From Lantana camara (Eukaryota > Streptophyta > Magnoliopsida > Lamiales > Verbenaceae): a DNA stretch of 64,000 nt. Location: the NCBI GenBank assembly GCA_037501455.1, contig CM074858.1:82930501-82994500 (forward strand). Direction: 5' to 3'. The position numbers and the translations under genes were made by a program. Positions 47,043 through 58,721 of the stretch are shown piece by piece; position 1 is the first letter of the stretch; the number at the start of each line of letters is the position of its first letter. The notes beneath the pieces were generated by a model. It was not told where the DNA came from, did not search any database, and saw only the letters and a program-made list of their open reading frames with translations.

Positions 47043-47223
47043 ACGAGCTGTAAAGAATTGAACATATCTTGCGTTCTAGAAGTTGGAATAGAGTTTTGTT
47101 TGTTTGGAATGAAACTACACATAGGCCTTTCGAATGATATGTGGCCCGAATCGTGGTTCAAAGCGATATGGAAATGGCGAAGGTCCGAAGTTGGGTGAGT
47201 GCAGTGTTCCGGTAAGATGTCGA
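47043..47223 (-). repeat. Second copy of G2 LTR (middle part)
   Basis: Collinear with about 28008-28193 of the first G2. It starts with the ACGAG duplication of Athila and ends at the Copia2 insertion point. Confidence 0.85.
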
Positions 47224-49619
47224 TGTTGGAAAACAGGAATCAGAACGCAGCGGAATTTAAAAAAATTTCCAATAAAAGGATCTTGGACTCGCAATCGTGT
47301 ATCCAAATTCGTAGAGATTAGAAACTTACTTTTCTATAATCTTTCTTGAAGCGTTTCAAGCCACCCAAGAATGCTCTTCTCGCAGCTTGATCCCCTCTCC
47401 TTGGTAAAGCTCGAATCTTCAAAACTTCTAACTTGAAGCTCTCTAGAGATAGTCCACCAACTTGACTACAATCTAACTAGTAAGGATGCTAGTTCTCTAG
47501 TTAGTGTTTAGGCTTAACCTAGGGTTTATTTTATCTTGGAGAAAGGATGGTGTTCAACACATGAACCAAAAGAATTCAATCACTCTCTAAGGGGAGCTCA
47601 TATATAGGAAAGGGAGGGGTGGCCGAAAATCCCTAGTCCTTATGGGCTAAGGATTTTGGTCCCTCTCTCCTATTACTTGATCATTAAGTAATTTTGACTT
47701 TGACTTTGAATTCTAATTCAAATCAACTTTTAAGAGAGCTAAAATATCCAAACCCTTTTGGATATTGATGGGGCCCTACCCACCTAGGACACGTGGCCAG
47801 CCCTAGAAGAGTTAGAATGATACACAAATAACTTATGACGAGCTGTGGGAGGAGCTCGCTGTATGAGCTCGCTCTGTCAGAGTCGAATAAGTTGCAAGCA
47901 CTGTTCTTTGGCCAAGCTCGAGTATGACGAGCTGTATGCGGAGCTCGCTTAATACGTTCGCTCCTCGGACTCTATTTACGGAAGGACACCTAAGTAGTTA
48001 TAAACTTCACGGTATGACTTGATGGAGAAGGGAAGGAGTCCTGAGGATAGAGACGAATGATAAGACAGAATCCAATACGGGATCGGATACGTAGTAAACC
48101 CTAATGGGACTCCGGGTCTATATAAGGAGGAGTTTAGTCACTACGAAACCAGAACACAAAATACGAGAGAAAAGAAGAGAGAGGGAGATAGATTCGGCGA
48201 GTACTCATCAGATATTATTATACTTTATTTATTAATAAATAAATAACTTATTTATCTAATAAATTAATTCGTAATTAATTAAATAGATTATTTTTCTCCA
48301 AAATAAGACTTTCTTTTTAATTCAAAATTAAACCAAAGTCTATTAAATAATTAATCACATTTATTATTTAACACATATATCACATATATATATATATATA
48401 TATATACACGTGTGAGACACGTTTCACAAGGACACGTGTCACTCACGTGACCCACACGTGTGGTTTCACACGTGTGGAACCCTCTTGGCCCGATTAACTC
48501 GTTTAATCATTTTAAAGCCGCAACTCATGTAACCAAGTTGTTGTGTGTGACCCTCTAGGTTCTCAATTCAATTAGCAGTGACCCTAATTAATTCACTAAT
48601 TAATTAATCAGTCCACAGATTAAACGACCATAGTCTAGCAGTAGGTGTTTAACCCCTAGCTGAATTGGAATGTTCGGATTCGACAGAACCTTTAAGTCAT
48701 TGATTCATGTGAGATACAATCCTCTTACTTACTATCTCTCAACCAAGATCTAGGGTAAGGGAATAATCAGAACCCTAATAATCCGGTCTTAAAGCAAAGT
48801 GCATTTCATATCCATTTGATCTTAATCCAAGAAACCCCTTTTCTTGATGTCTTGATCTACTGCCTTGGCCAAGGACTCCATACGGCATATGAATGATTTA
48901 CACAATAAGAGATCACCTTGCAGATGCAAGTGCAGGTCTTTTCTTGATTCTCATTCACTTTCATGAATCACTTGTGCAGCCCCAGCATAAGCCTTGAATC
49001 AGTTGTCCAAGGTGACACCCTTTAAAGCTTATACCTAAGACTACAGAGTTAACTCATAAAGTGACATGGAACCCCAAGTCTAAGGATTAATTAATCACAT
49101 CAATGACTCGTGAGATATTTCCTAATCTGGAAGTTTCTATTTCCTGAAATAGAAACTTCCTTTCCCATTTAGGAATGTTCTCACACGGGGCACCTCAGTG
49201 AACTTACTTATTGAAGTAAGCACCCTCATGTATCACGCACGTATCAACTATACACTTTGCACCTCCATGAAACAAGGTGGTCCTTCTTAAGGGCGTGATC
49301 CCACAAGCAAGCCTTAGAGGAGTCAGGTTGACACTCCCACTGTCGGTAGGACTCATCGGCTTGCAGTATTTTACTAATCATGACTTATGTGATATAGGGC
49401 TCGTTTCATGAACCATTTCACCCGAATGGTAGAGTCCTAAAGTCATCAGGATTAGGGGAGTTCTCATACATGTACAGATAAAGTAAACGCATACCAAACA
49501 AGAGTATATAAAGAAGTGTTGCCTCAATTCGTTATTTCATTCAAAGATTGTCTGTGATTACAATAAGGAAAAACACAAAGCGCATATACAATCGGCTTTC
49601 TAGGGCACTATTCCTAACA
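47224..49619 (-). repeat. Copia2 3' LTR with insertion
   Basis: TGTTGGAAAAC..TTCCTAACA, 2,396 bp. Subtracting the 445-bp insertion and its 5-bp duplication leaves about 1.95 kb, the family length. Retains the G-box cluster (48408-48475) and a (TA)n run before it. Confidence 0.9.
47766..48210 (+). mobile_element. 445-bp solo LTR (small LTR or TRIM-like family)
   Basis: Begins TGATGGGG and ends CTCATCA, giving 5-bp inverted TGATG/CATCA termini, with an exact 5-bp duplication GATAT at 47761-47765 and 48211-48215. A CTATATAAGG TATA box at about 48118-48127 in a promoter-like context lies some 85 bp before the end, fitting a U3-R-U5 LTR in plus orientation. Two related segments (ATGACGAGCTGT..GGAGCTCGCT) repeat inside it at about 47837 and 47923. 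Not related to any other LTR in the window. Confidence 0.85.
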
Positions 49620-49630
49620 ATCTCCCACTT
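49620..49630 (-). other. Copia2 polypurine tract
   Basis: Minus strand AAGTGGGAGA next to the 3' LTR; intact form of the tract damaged in Copia1. Confidence 0.75.
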
Positions 49631-49641
49631 GCCCGTCAAAG

Positions 49642-50814
49642 CTATTCTAAAGCTACTCTAAGTCCCATCTTCTGAAGATGACCTTGGAAGGCTTCTCGAC
49701 TAAGGGGTTTAGTAAGTGGATCTACCAAGTTCTCTGCTGATGCGACCCTCTCAATTTGCACATCTCCTCTTTTGATAATATCACGGATTAGGTGATACTT
49801 CCTCATAATGTGCTTGGTCCGTTGGTGAGATCTTGGTTCTCTTGCTTGAGCAACCGCCCCAGTGTTGTCATAAAACACAGTAATGGGGTCTTTCATGCTA
49901 GGAACAACATTCAACTCTTGAATGAAGTTTTTAATCCAAACACCTTCCTTAGCTGCGTCATTTGCAGCTAAGTATTCGGCCTCAGTGGTTGAATCTGCAG
50001 TGGTCGTTCTCTTGGAACTCTTCCAACTCACTGCTCCGCCGTTTAGGTAGAAAATGTATCCTGACATTGACTTAAAATCATCTAAGTCAGATGCAAAGCT
50101 TGCATCGTAATATCCTTCGACAGTAAGATCTTTCTGACCTCCGTAAACTAAGAATAAATCTTTAGTACTTTTCAAGTACTTAAGAATATTCTTCACGGCA
50201 GCCTAGTGACCATCTCCAGGGTCAGATTGGAAACGACTTGTTATACTTAGTGCATAAGCCACATCCGGTCGAGTACATAACATTGCATACATTATGCTAC
50301 CTATTGCTGATGCATAAGGTGTATGAGTCATTCTTTCCTTCTCAAGGTTAGTCTTAGGACACATCCTCTTAGAAAAACATGTTCCTACACTCATAGGAAG
50401 GTTCTTAACCTTTGCTGACTCCATATTGAATCTCTTCAATACTTTGTCAATGTACATCGACTGTGATAGTCCTATTAACCTTCTAGATCTATCTCGATAG
50501 ATTTTAATTCCAAGGATATAGGACGCATCACCAAGATCTTTCATCTCGAATTGGTTCGATAACCATAACTTAGTTACTTTTATGTCATCCTTCGAATTCC
50601 CAATAAGAAGAATGTCATCAACATAAAGTACTAAGAATTGTATTGAGGTCTCCAATTCCTTTCTATACACACATGATTTATTCGAAATTTGAATGAAGCC
50701 AAACGCTTTGACTGATTCTTCAAATTGAATGTTCCAATTCCTAGAAGCCTGTTTCAATCCATAGATTGATCTTTGGAGTTTGTAAACGTTTCATTCACTC
50801 CCACTGAATGTGAA
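49642..50814 (-). pseudogene. Copia2 RNase H and RT fragment
   Basis: Same segment as Copia1 9220-10421, with YVDD and the RNase H motifs still readable. A TGG (Trp) codon has become TAG at 50203-50205, splitting the frame in the RT-RNase H connection. A further premature stop near the end shortens the C terminus, and the GLKQ-region upstream is also damaged. Upstream continuity is broken by the solo LTR at 50815. Confidence 0.9.
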
Positions 50815-53800
50815 TGTAGTACCCCGGAGCGGTGGGCACCACATCCCCCGCACCAAAGCCAAGCACATGTAATGAAACGGACTCCGCACACATGCCCAAC
50901 TCTAGCGAACGGGTGACTAAACGAAAACCAACCTACGCCAGGCGGACTAGACCGTTACATCAGAGTGCACAAACAAAACATGAATGCGGAAGCGATACAT
51001 ATAAGAGATATATTTTATATTTACGTATAGGTACCAACACATAAAGTATAATTATAGATACCAACTATCTACTTATACTACATATAGGTACCATCATTAC
51101 ATAATATTTATGTACAAACCCCTTACGGGCCAAAAGAATAATCATAATCCATAACAAAGAGTATCCAAAAGTGCGGTAAAGTAAGTACAGAACATAAATA
51201 AAATGCGTGAGACTCGAGCTATCCACAAGTAAGACGACTCGATAAACTTGCCGCCTAGCTCAAGACTCCAAAAACAACTACCTGCAACTTAAAAGAAAAG
51301 GAGAAAAGAAAAGAAACAACGAGGGTTAGTCCTAACGACTAGTGAGGGGGCTAACACACTCACACTAATACGTATAAGGCAAAGCATGTATCAAAAGTAA
51401 AGAACCTTGAACCGAGAGTGGGTTTTGCAAACTAAAACGTTTCCCGTGATATTAGATATATAGGTTGAAAAGGAAACAAAAGGGCAAGTGCCAAAAGGCC
51501 AGATTTTAGTTAATCACAAGGCCAATCTCGTTTCACGGTTCATACAAAAGTAAACCCCTAACTCCGAATCAAAACGAACAAATCAAACAGAAATCATAAA
51601 CCATCCTTCACACCGGGTGATAGTAGGGTGTACGGCCCTAACTATCTAACAAGCTTACGAACTCAGTACCAACGATACAAGGCTTAATTACTTCCTTGAA
51701 TCCTTCGACGTTTGCCTACGCCTGCTCAAGAGCACCGCCCTTCCTCAACCTCCTAAGGTCGGGCGAAACTCATAATGGAAAGTGTTGATGGGAGAGCTCG
51801 GCGACCCCATGGTCGTCCCGAGTTGCCATGCCACTCTCCGGGGCCCAACAGATCAAAACCAATAGAAAATCGGAGACTTGCTTGAATCCGATACAAACGA
51901 AACAAAGCTAACACACGCACCCTTACCAAGGTTTTCAAAACAAGCGGAAAATAGTTACTATACGTATACGAATCCGTTTTAAAGTCGTATAAAAAATGGG
52001 ACAAGCCCTTAACATACATATCTCACAGATATTTACCATAAATATACGTATACAATACTCACATGCGGGTTTCAAAAGAACATAAGGTTGTAGGTCGAAT
52101 AACTAAAAGAAATAAACCTCACCTTACACCGAAGACGAAACAAAGGAGGGAAAAGAGTGTCTAAGGAGCGACTTCCTCGTCCACGGGAGGGTTCTCTGAG
52201 CAAAATAAACAAAGGAATACGAACTTAGACTCAAACATGAACCATCTAGACGCTCGGCAATGCATATGAATGCTTATGATGAAAATGGAAAGAGACAAGT
52301 TATCACGTAAGTTCTATAAAACCCTAGCTTGCAAATACGCACGTAAATCATACTATAAATGAAATGTGGGATGTAAAAGCTCATAACTCAAATATAATAA
52401 CACATATAAGTCGAAACGAGGCAAAGAGAAGCAACGAAAAGCAAGGGAACGGAAAAGAGTTACACTTAAAATCAAACCGAGGGGAATGACACGCCCGTGT
52501 CATCCCAGAAGCCTAAACTGAGACACCCCCGTGTCTCAGTACAGGAGGGAAACAAAGCTACAAAAGGGGGGTAACACGCCCGTGTCACTCCAGAAGAGCA
52601 AACTGAGACACGGGGGTGTCTCGGTATATAGGCGAAAAGGGCGGAAAGCTGCGGTTTAAAAGGGGAAAAAAAAGAGCAACTCAAGGGCTGAAAGAAAGGG
52701 AACTAATCAAACATTCTAACACATAAAACAAGCATCAAATACACACCAAAGAATCACACAAAAAGATTCAAGAATGCATCCAAAAAGGTTCATCAAACAA
52801 GCAATGCAATTAGAGTCAAAATTGAGAAATCAATACATTCATGCCATGATCAAGGCTCTAGGGGCTGAGAATGAATCTAAACTCTTAGGAACTTAATCCT
52901 AACATGAAAAGGGAATAATATACTACATGTATATGCAATTTGGCACAAAATGAAGCACAAATGATCAACCAAAGCAAGCAAAAGCTGGGGCAATTAACCG
53001 AAACAGGGGAGTTGTTCTAAATTTCAACTTTCATGCCCAATAACTCATAAATTTCCCAAAGAACATCAAAGGCACAAGAACCCTAGTTCTACTACAACAT
53101 GTTAGGCATCTAATACAAGAAGAAATCGGACCAAAATGTCAAGTTAAAGTCCCTAACTCAGCCCCAAACTTCAAGCATGCCATTTAACAAGAAATTGGTC
53201 AAAACTCACAAACTTGCTCATATCAAACCCTAATCAAATACCACTCAAAGCATGGATAAAAAACATCAAAACACATCTAAAAGAGTAGAGAATAACAAAG
53301 TATACTTACCTTGAAGATTAGAAGAAGAAAGGAGTTGATTTGAGCTAGAAATCAACAAGGATGGCAAGGTTCTCTCTTCTTCCTCTTCTCTTCTCTCTTG
53401 GAGCTGGGTTTGGAGCAGCAAATGGATGAGGATGAAGGGTTATGGCTCGAAATTCAGCAGCTAGGAGGGTTAGGGAGTGTGTTAACTCAAGCTACAAAGT
53501 ATGGGTTAAGTTAAGGTTAGGTTAAGAAGGGTCCCACCAAGACTAGTTACCCAAAGGTACGAATTTGCACAAACTGCACGTTACGGGTGAGGTTCGGAGG
53601 TCTAAATGAATTCAAAAAGGCATGAGTCTTGTTCCATTGGCTCCGAATCGTCGATACGAAGCCAACGGAGGTGACGGAACTTAAATCTGAGTTCCCTAGC
53701 TCAAGATACGCCGCCCGGAACACAAGGTGCGCACAAAGTGCTTAAAAACCCCAATTGTCCCGGTTCCAAAAACCGAACTCAAAACTGAATCAAACGAGCA

Positions 53801-54087
53801 TCAAATTAACACGTAAGCATGCTAACACGTAAATAACTGACATATTTCATGCACGGAAAAAATACGCAAGAAACGAAACTCGAAACGGATAAGAAACGAG
53901 CAAGATACAAGTAAACGAGCAATTAGGGCAAATATCCAAACTCAAACAAATTTCAAGTACATTCAAATAACTAATATAGCAATTAATCAATCATAATAAC
54001 ATATAAAAGCATGAAATAAATAACGTAAAGCTCACGAAACACACACGTGACGTCATACCTGTACGACCGAAGAATCGGGGCGTCACA
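50815..54087 (-). mobile_element. Tekay-like solo LTR, 3.27 kb, in Copia2 pol
   Basis: TGTAGTACCCC..GGGGCGTCACA, with target duplication GTGAA at 50810-50814 and 54088-54092. In element orientation it starts TGTGACGCCCCGATTC and ends with the GCGGGGGATGTGG block common to this clade. There is no internal region. A palindrome cluster at 52487-52622 resembles that of Athila. Confidence 0.9.
52487..52622. repeat. Athila-like palindromes in a Tekay-like LTR
   Basis: Four units: TGACACGCCCGTGTCA (52487-52502), GAGACACCCCCGTGTCTC, AACACGCCCGTGTCA and GAGACACGGGGGTGTCTC (ends 52622). In reverse complement the flank GTGTCTCAGTTTGCTCTTC is identical over 19 bases to the Athila LTR near 35689-35707. 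Confidence 0.85.
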
Positions 54088-54092
54088 GTGAA

Positions 54093-55782
54093 ACCTATGG
54101 GTTGTTCCAAATAAATGTCTGTATCAATGTCTCCATTGAGAAAGACAGTTTTCACATCCATTTGCCATATCTCATAGTCATAATATGCAGCAATATCAAG
54201 CATGATCCGAATAGACTTTTGCATTGTAACTGGGGAAAAGGTTTCATCAAAGTCTACGCCGGGTCTTTGAGTGAATCCTTTTGAACCAGTCTTGCCTTGT
54301 AGGCTGCAATGCTTCCATCAACTCCAAGCTTTCTCTTAAAGATTCATTTGCAACCTATGGGTTTGACCCCATCAGGCAAATCTACCAAGGTTCAAACTTG
54401 GTTGGAGTTCATGGAATCCATTTCGGATTTCATGGCTTCTATCCACTGTTCAGAGTCAGAATCTGAAAGTGCCTCCTCATATGATAAAGGATCATTATCC
54501 TTTTGAGAGATTTTATGGAAGAATCCATACCATCTCTCCGGCTGACTAGGAGTGCGTTTAGAACGCCTTAGAGGAGGATTTGCATGTGTATCGAAATTCG
54601 TGATTGGTTGCGGTTGGTTATCAGGGGACGTTTCTTTAGTGGGTGGTGTGGGATCACTTTGTACTTCTTCTAATTCTATGATCTTGCCTTTCTTTTCTTT
54701 AAGGAACGGTTCCTCCAGGAAAGGGGCATTTCTAGAAACAAACACCTTTTGCTCAGATTGATCATAGAACTAGTATCCTATGGATTCCTTAGGATAACCT
54801 ACAAAGTAGCATAAGTTAGAACGAGATTCTAACTTATCTCCCATTGTCCTCTTCACGTAAGCAGGACAACCCCAAATTCTTAAGTAAGAATAACTAGGGA
54901 TTTTACCATGCAACATTTCATAGGGCGTTTTAGGGACTAACTTAAAGGGAACTAGATTCAAAATCTTTGCTGCACTTTCTAGGGCATAACCCCAGAAGGA
55001 AGGTGGTAAGTCAGTGAAACTCATCATGGAACGAACCATATCGAGTAGGGTTCGATTCCTTCTCTCAGAAACTCCATTGAGTTGAGGAGTTCCCGGAGGT
55101 GTCCACTAAGAGATAATCCTATTATCTTTGAGATGATTAAGGAATTCTTTACTAAGATACTCGCCTCCTCGATCAGATCGAAGTGCTTTGATCTTGTGAC
55201 CAGTTTGGTTCTCAACCTCCTTTTGAAATTTTAGGAATTTCTCAAAAGCTTCAGATTTATACTTCATTAAGTATACATAACCATATCGACTAAAGTCATT
55301 GGTAAAGGTTATGAAATACTGATGATTGTTTCTAGTGCTTACACTAAGCGGTCCACAAACATCAGAATGGATCAAATCCAAAACCTTAGTAGCACGTCCC
55401 ACAGTTCCTTTAAAAGGAACTTTGGACATTTTTCCTTTGAGACAGGATTCACAAGAAATTAACTCTTTGAGATCATTTTCAGAGAATGATCCTAAAGTGT
55501 TTATCTTGCTAATTCTGTTCTTGGAAATGTGTCCTAATCTATCGTGCCATAAGGGAGCTGAAACTTTGTCATCTCTCTTACGTTTAGTTTCTCGTTGTAT
55601 ATTCATAATATTGATATTCTGAGTTAGATAAAGTCCATTACTAAGAGTACCGATGTGAACGGAAGAGTTTTTCCGTTTGATAAAGTATTTACCATTCTTA
55701 ATATAAGTTTCATAACCTTCACAATCTAAAATTGGAACTGAAATTATATTACGAATAATGCTCGGTAAATAAAGGACTTTAT
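54093..55782 (-). pseudogene. Copia2 RT N-terminus and integrase
   Basis: Collinear with Copia1 20452-22125. Broken by a 1-bp deletion near 54283, and by stop codons including TAG at 54770-54772 (Tyr codon) and TAG at 55106-55108 (Trp codon). Integrase signatures (RSDRGGEYL, SERRNRTLL) remain readable. Confidence 0.9.
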
Positions 55783-55791
55783 TTAAAACTA

Positions 55792-56317
55792 GGGCTAAAC
55801 CCATCGACCCCCCTATCCTTTCAGGGGTTTTGCACTTTCCCCCCTATCCTTTTTTTTTTGGCATTAAACCCCCCAACCTTTGAAAAATCGCACACTTGAC
55901 CCCTTTGACGAAGCTTTGACTGTCGATTTCTCCTCCGTCATGGCGATCCAAGCTCCAAGACCACCGCCATCGTGCTCGTCTCTCCAAGGAGAACAAAATC
56001 CATATCCCATCCGACCCTATTAGCCGCCAAACACTTCGTTTGTCGTGAGTCACCTTTGACCGATAATTTATTCTTCGTCCATTGTCGGATTTTGATTTCG
56101 AGACCATTGTTGTATTCCTTACGTCGAGAGCTTCAATTTGATATATCATATGAACACATTTGATATCAGCATCGTACAGATATGCTTTGTTAAAGTTTTT
56201 TAGAAGGGGTCAATTGTGCGATTTTTCAAAGGTTGGGGGGTTTAATGCCAAAAATAAAAGGAGAGGGGGGAAAGTGCAAAACCCCTGGAAGGATAGGGGG
56301 GTCGATGGGTTTAGCCC
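55792..56317. mobile_element. Non-autonomous Mutator-like element, 526 bp
   Basis: Terminal inverted repeats of about 112 bp (55792-55903 and 56206-56317), starting GGGCTAAACCCATCGACC, with only about half a dozen mismatches. An exact 9-bp duplication TTAAAACTA stands at 55783-55791 and 56318-56326. The 9-bp duplication and long repeats are the MULE signature. The interior, about 300 bp, encodes no transposase. The empty site is visible in Copia1 near 22112-22122. Confidence 0.92.
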
Positions 56318-56326
56318 TTAAAACTA

Positions 56327-57368
56327 ACTCAAAACTACCTAAATCTAATCTAATTGTGCCCAAAGCTCGAGCTTCAACATTTGAGCCATCGCCGATCTTC
56401 AAGACACAGTCTCCTTCTTTGAGTTGTTGGACTTCACTTAGCATCTGTACATCATTACAGATATGAGTTCCACAACCGGTATCAAGTACCCAAGAACTAA
56501 AATTAATAGAAAGATTTACTTCAACGAGAAACATACCTTTCTTTATAGTAGCTTTGTACTCCGGGCAGTTTATCCTCCAATGTCCCGCTTTGCCACAATG
56601 AAAGCAAACATCCTCTTTCTGATCACGCTTCTTCTTTTGGGCCTTCCCGTTCGAAACGCCACCAGTGGGCCTAAGGGGTTTCTTCTTCTTCTTTTGGGCT
56701 TTCTTGCCCTTACCTTTAGAAGGCCCAGAAGAGGAAGATGGAGCATTCACCATCAGAGCCTTATTGTCCTTCTTGATCGTGCTTTCAGCAGTCATAAGCT
56801 GACTAATCAGCTCAACTACAGTAGCACCAGCATGATTCATATTGAAGTTAGGAACAAATGGGTTAAATGATGGTGGGAGCGAGGATAGCAACAAGTCCAC
56901 TGAAAGCTCATCTTTCAGTGGTATGTCCGTGGAAGCAAGTTTCTCAGTAAGGGCGAGAAACTTGAGTCCATATTCATGGACACTTGAACCTTCCCTCATT
57001 CTCAAGTGGAACAATTCCTTTGAAGTTTTATACCTTGTAACACGTTCATGAGGGCGGTAAAGTTGCTCTAAGTGGTCATAAATCTCCCAAGCAAATTCCA
57101 TGGCCTCATGTTGCCTTTGCAAGTCCGGAGACATGTTAGCCAACATAAGGCAACGGTCTTGGAGATTATCATCCTTCCACTTCTGGATCGCGTCCCGCTC
57201 GGCCCGAGTGGGAGCGTCCCCTTCGGGACTAGGCTCCCCTTTGAAGAGAACATAAGTTCTCTTCTCAGAATCTAAAATGATTTTCAGATTCCTCAGTCAA
57301 TCAGAATAGTTAGGACCAGTCAACTTGTTTGACTCGAGGATCGATACAAGAGGGTTTTTGGTTGCCAT
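56327..57368 (-). pseudogene. Copia2 gag and protease start
   Basis: Starts at ATG 57366-57368 with MATKNPLVSILESNKLTG, the intact form of the start region that is frameshifted in Copia1. A Trp codon is TGA at 57297-57299, 23 codons in, so gag is dead. UBN2 gag, the CCHC knuckle (CFHCGKAGHWRINC) and the protease VLDTGCGTHIC follow in frame. Confidence 0.9.
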
Positions 57369-57369
57369 T

Positions 57370-57410
57370 CTGACGTCATACCTGTACGGCCGAAAAGTCG
57401 GGGCGTTACA
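57370..57410 (-). repeat. Terminal 41 bp of second G2 LTR
   Basis: TGACGTCATACCTGTACGG..GGGGCGTTACA followed by CCTAT, the same junction as at 29223/29224. Everything between the Copia2 insertion site and this end has been lost. Confidence 0.85.
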
Positions 57411-57716
57411 CCTATCTTGTTGCATGGCTTGGGTAAGGCACATGGTATGGAGCATAGCTTGGCGTTGCCCATCATAATCATAACATACAAACTTACATAT
57501 ACTCGTACTTAACATATCATATTCCATATCATAGAACGGAGTAATACGCATACATATCTCATACATACTTACGTATACATAAGGCTTATATTCACATGCA
57601 TACATAGAGGGCATATTTCATTGGGGTTTAACTATAACCTAACCTCACCTTACACTGACAAAATCGGGCAAAAGAGACCAAAACCAACACCTACGGAGCG
57701 ACCTCGTCATCAATGG
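57411..57716 (-). repeat. G3 host sequence, second copy
   Basis: Uninterrupted 306 bp between the G2 end and the LTR-B start. It is the reference that proves the inversion at 29334-29700. Confidence 0.8.
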
Positions 57717-58721
57717 TGTAACATCTAGACTTTTCGGCCGTACAGGTACACCTTAACGAGAGTGTTAAGTGCGCGTTTAATTTTTTTATTTATGATTTTA
57801 TCTATTTATAATATTGTTTATGTGTTTACTTGAATTCATTTGAATTAAATTCTTATGTTTGAATATGAATATTGAACGTATATGCTCGTTATTTTTGAAA
57901 CTTGATCCGTATGTGCCGTATTTGATTTTTTATTTTTGTAATAATTTTCTATGCATGAAATACATGATTTATGTGTTTATATGCTCGTTAATCGTTTTGG
58001 GTTCGTTTGATACGGTTCTTAAACCATTTTATTTGTTATGGTACTCGAGGACCTAACTCGTTTTAGCGCGCCTTGGGTTCCGGAAGGCGTACCTTGAGCT
58101 CGGGAATTCAGATTCGAATTCCGGAAGAAGCGCTGGACTTATAACAAAATTTGGGAGCTTTTGAACCTAGAATTGTATTTTTGTAAGCCCATTTGAACAT
58201 CCGAAATTTGCCCGTACCGTGAGCCTCGCGCGTGATTGCCACTTCTTATGGTTTTAGCCATAACTCCCTAATTTCTTAACCAAATGACTTGATTCTTAAG
58301 CCTAATTGACCATGGTTAAACCCTCTCTCTCATCACCTTAACCTCATTTTCGAACTCAGCCAAGAAAGAGAGGAGAAGGGCAGCAAACCGAGATCCAAAG
58401 ATAGAAGGAAAAGGGAGACCCGATACTGTTCACTTATGGCACTTTCAAGCCATTTCTTCTTTGTTTCTTCTCCAATTTGAGAGGCAAGCATAGATTTGTG
58501 TTCTCCACTCCCTTGTGCTTCTTTTAAGTCATGATTTGCATGATTCCATGGAGATTTGAGCATGTAATGGACTAGAGAATGAATAGTAAGGGTTTGATGC
58601 ATATTTGATGAATTCTTGTAATTCTTTGATGCATATCTTGATTTGGAGCTGAATATATGACCTACATGACTTCCTTAATGTATGATTGAAGCTTGATTTC
58701 ATGGTGTATAGCTGCTTATTA
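57717..58721 (+). repeat. LTR-B (Tekay-like), second copy, 5' part
   Basis: TGTAACATCTAGACTTTTCGG start, plus orientation, 1,005 bp up to the copia LTR at 58722. Its first 360 bp match the pieces at 29397-29506 (inverted) and 31749-31991. The remainder is outside the window or lost. Confidence 0.8.

Larger units (their letters stand above)
47224..57369 (-). mobile_element. Copia2: decayed copia element, 5' end deleted
   Basis: Same family as Copia1. Present: 3' LTR (47224-49619), PPT, RNase H/RT, integrase, protease and gag back to its ATG (57366-57368). Missing: leader, PBS and 5' LTR. The sequence passes directly into the last 41 bp of the G2 LTR at 57370. Interrupted by a 445-bp solo LTR, a Tekay-like solo LTR and a MULE-type element. 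Several stop codons make it non-functional. Confidence 0.9.
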
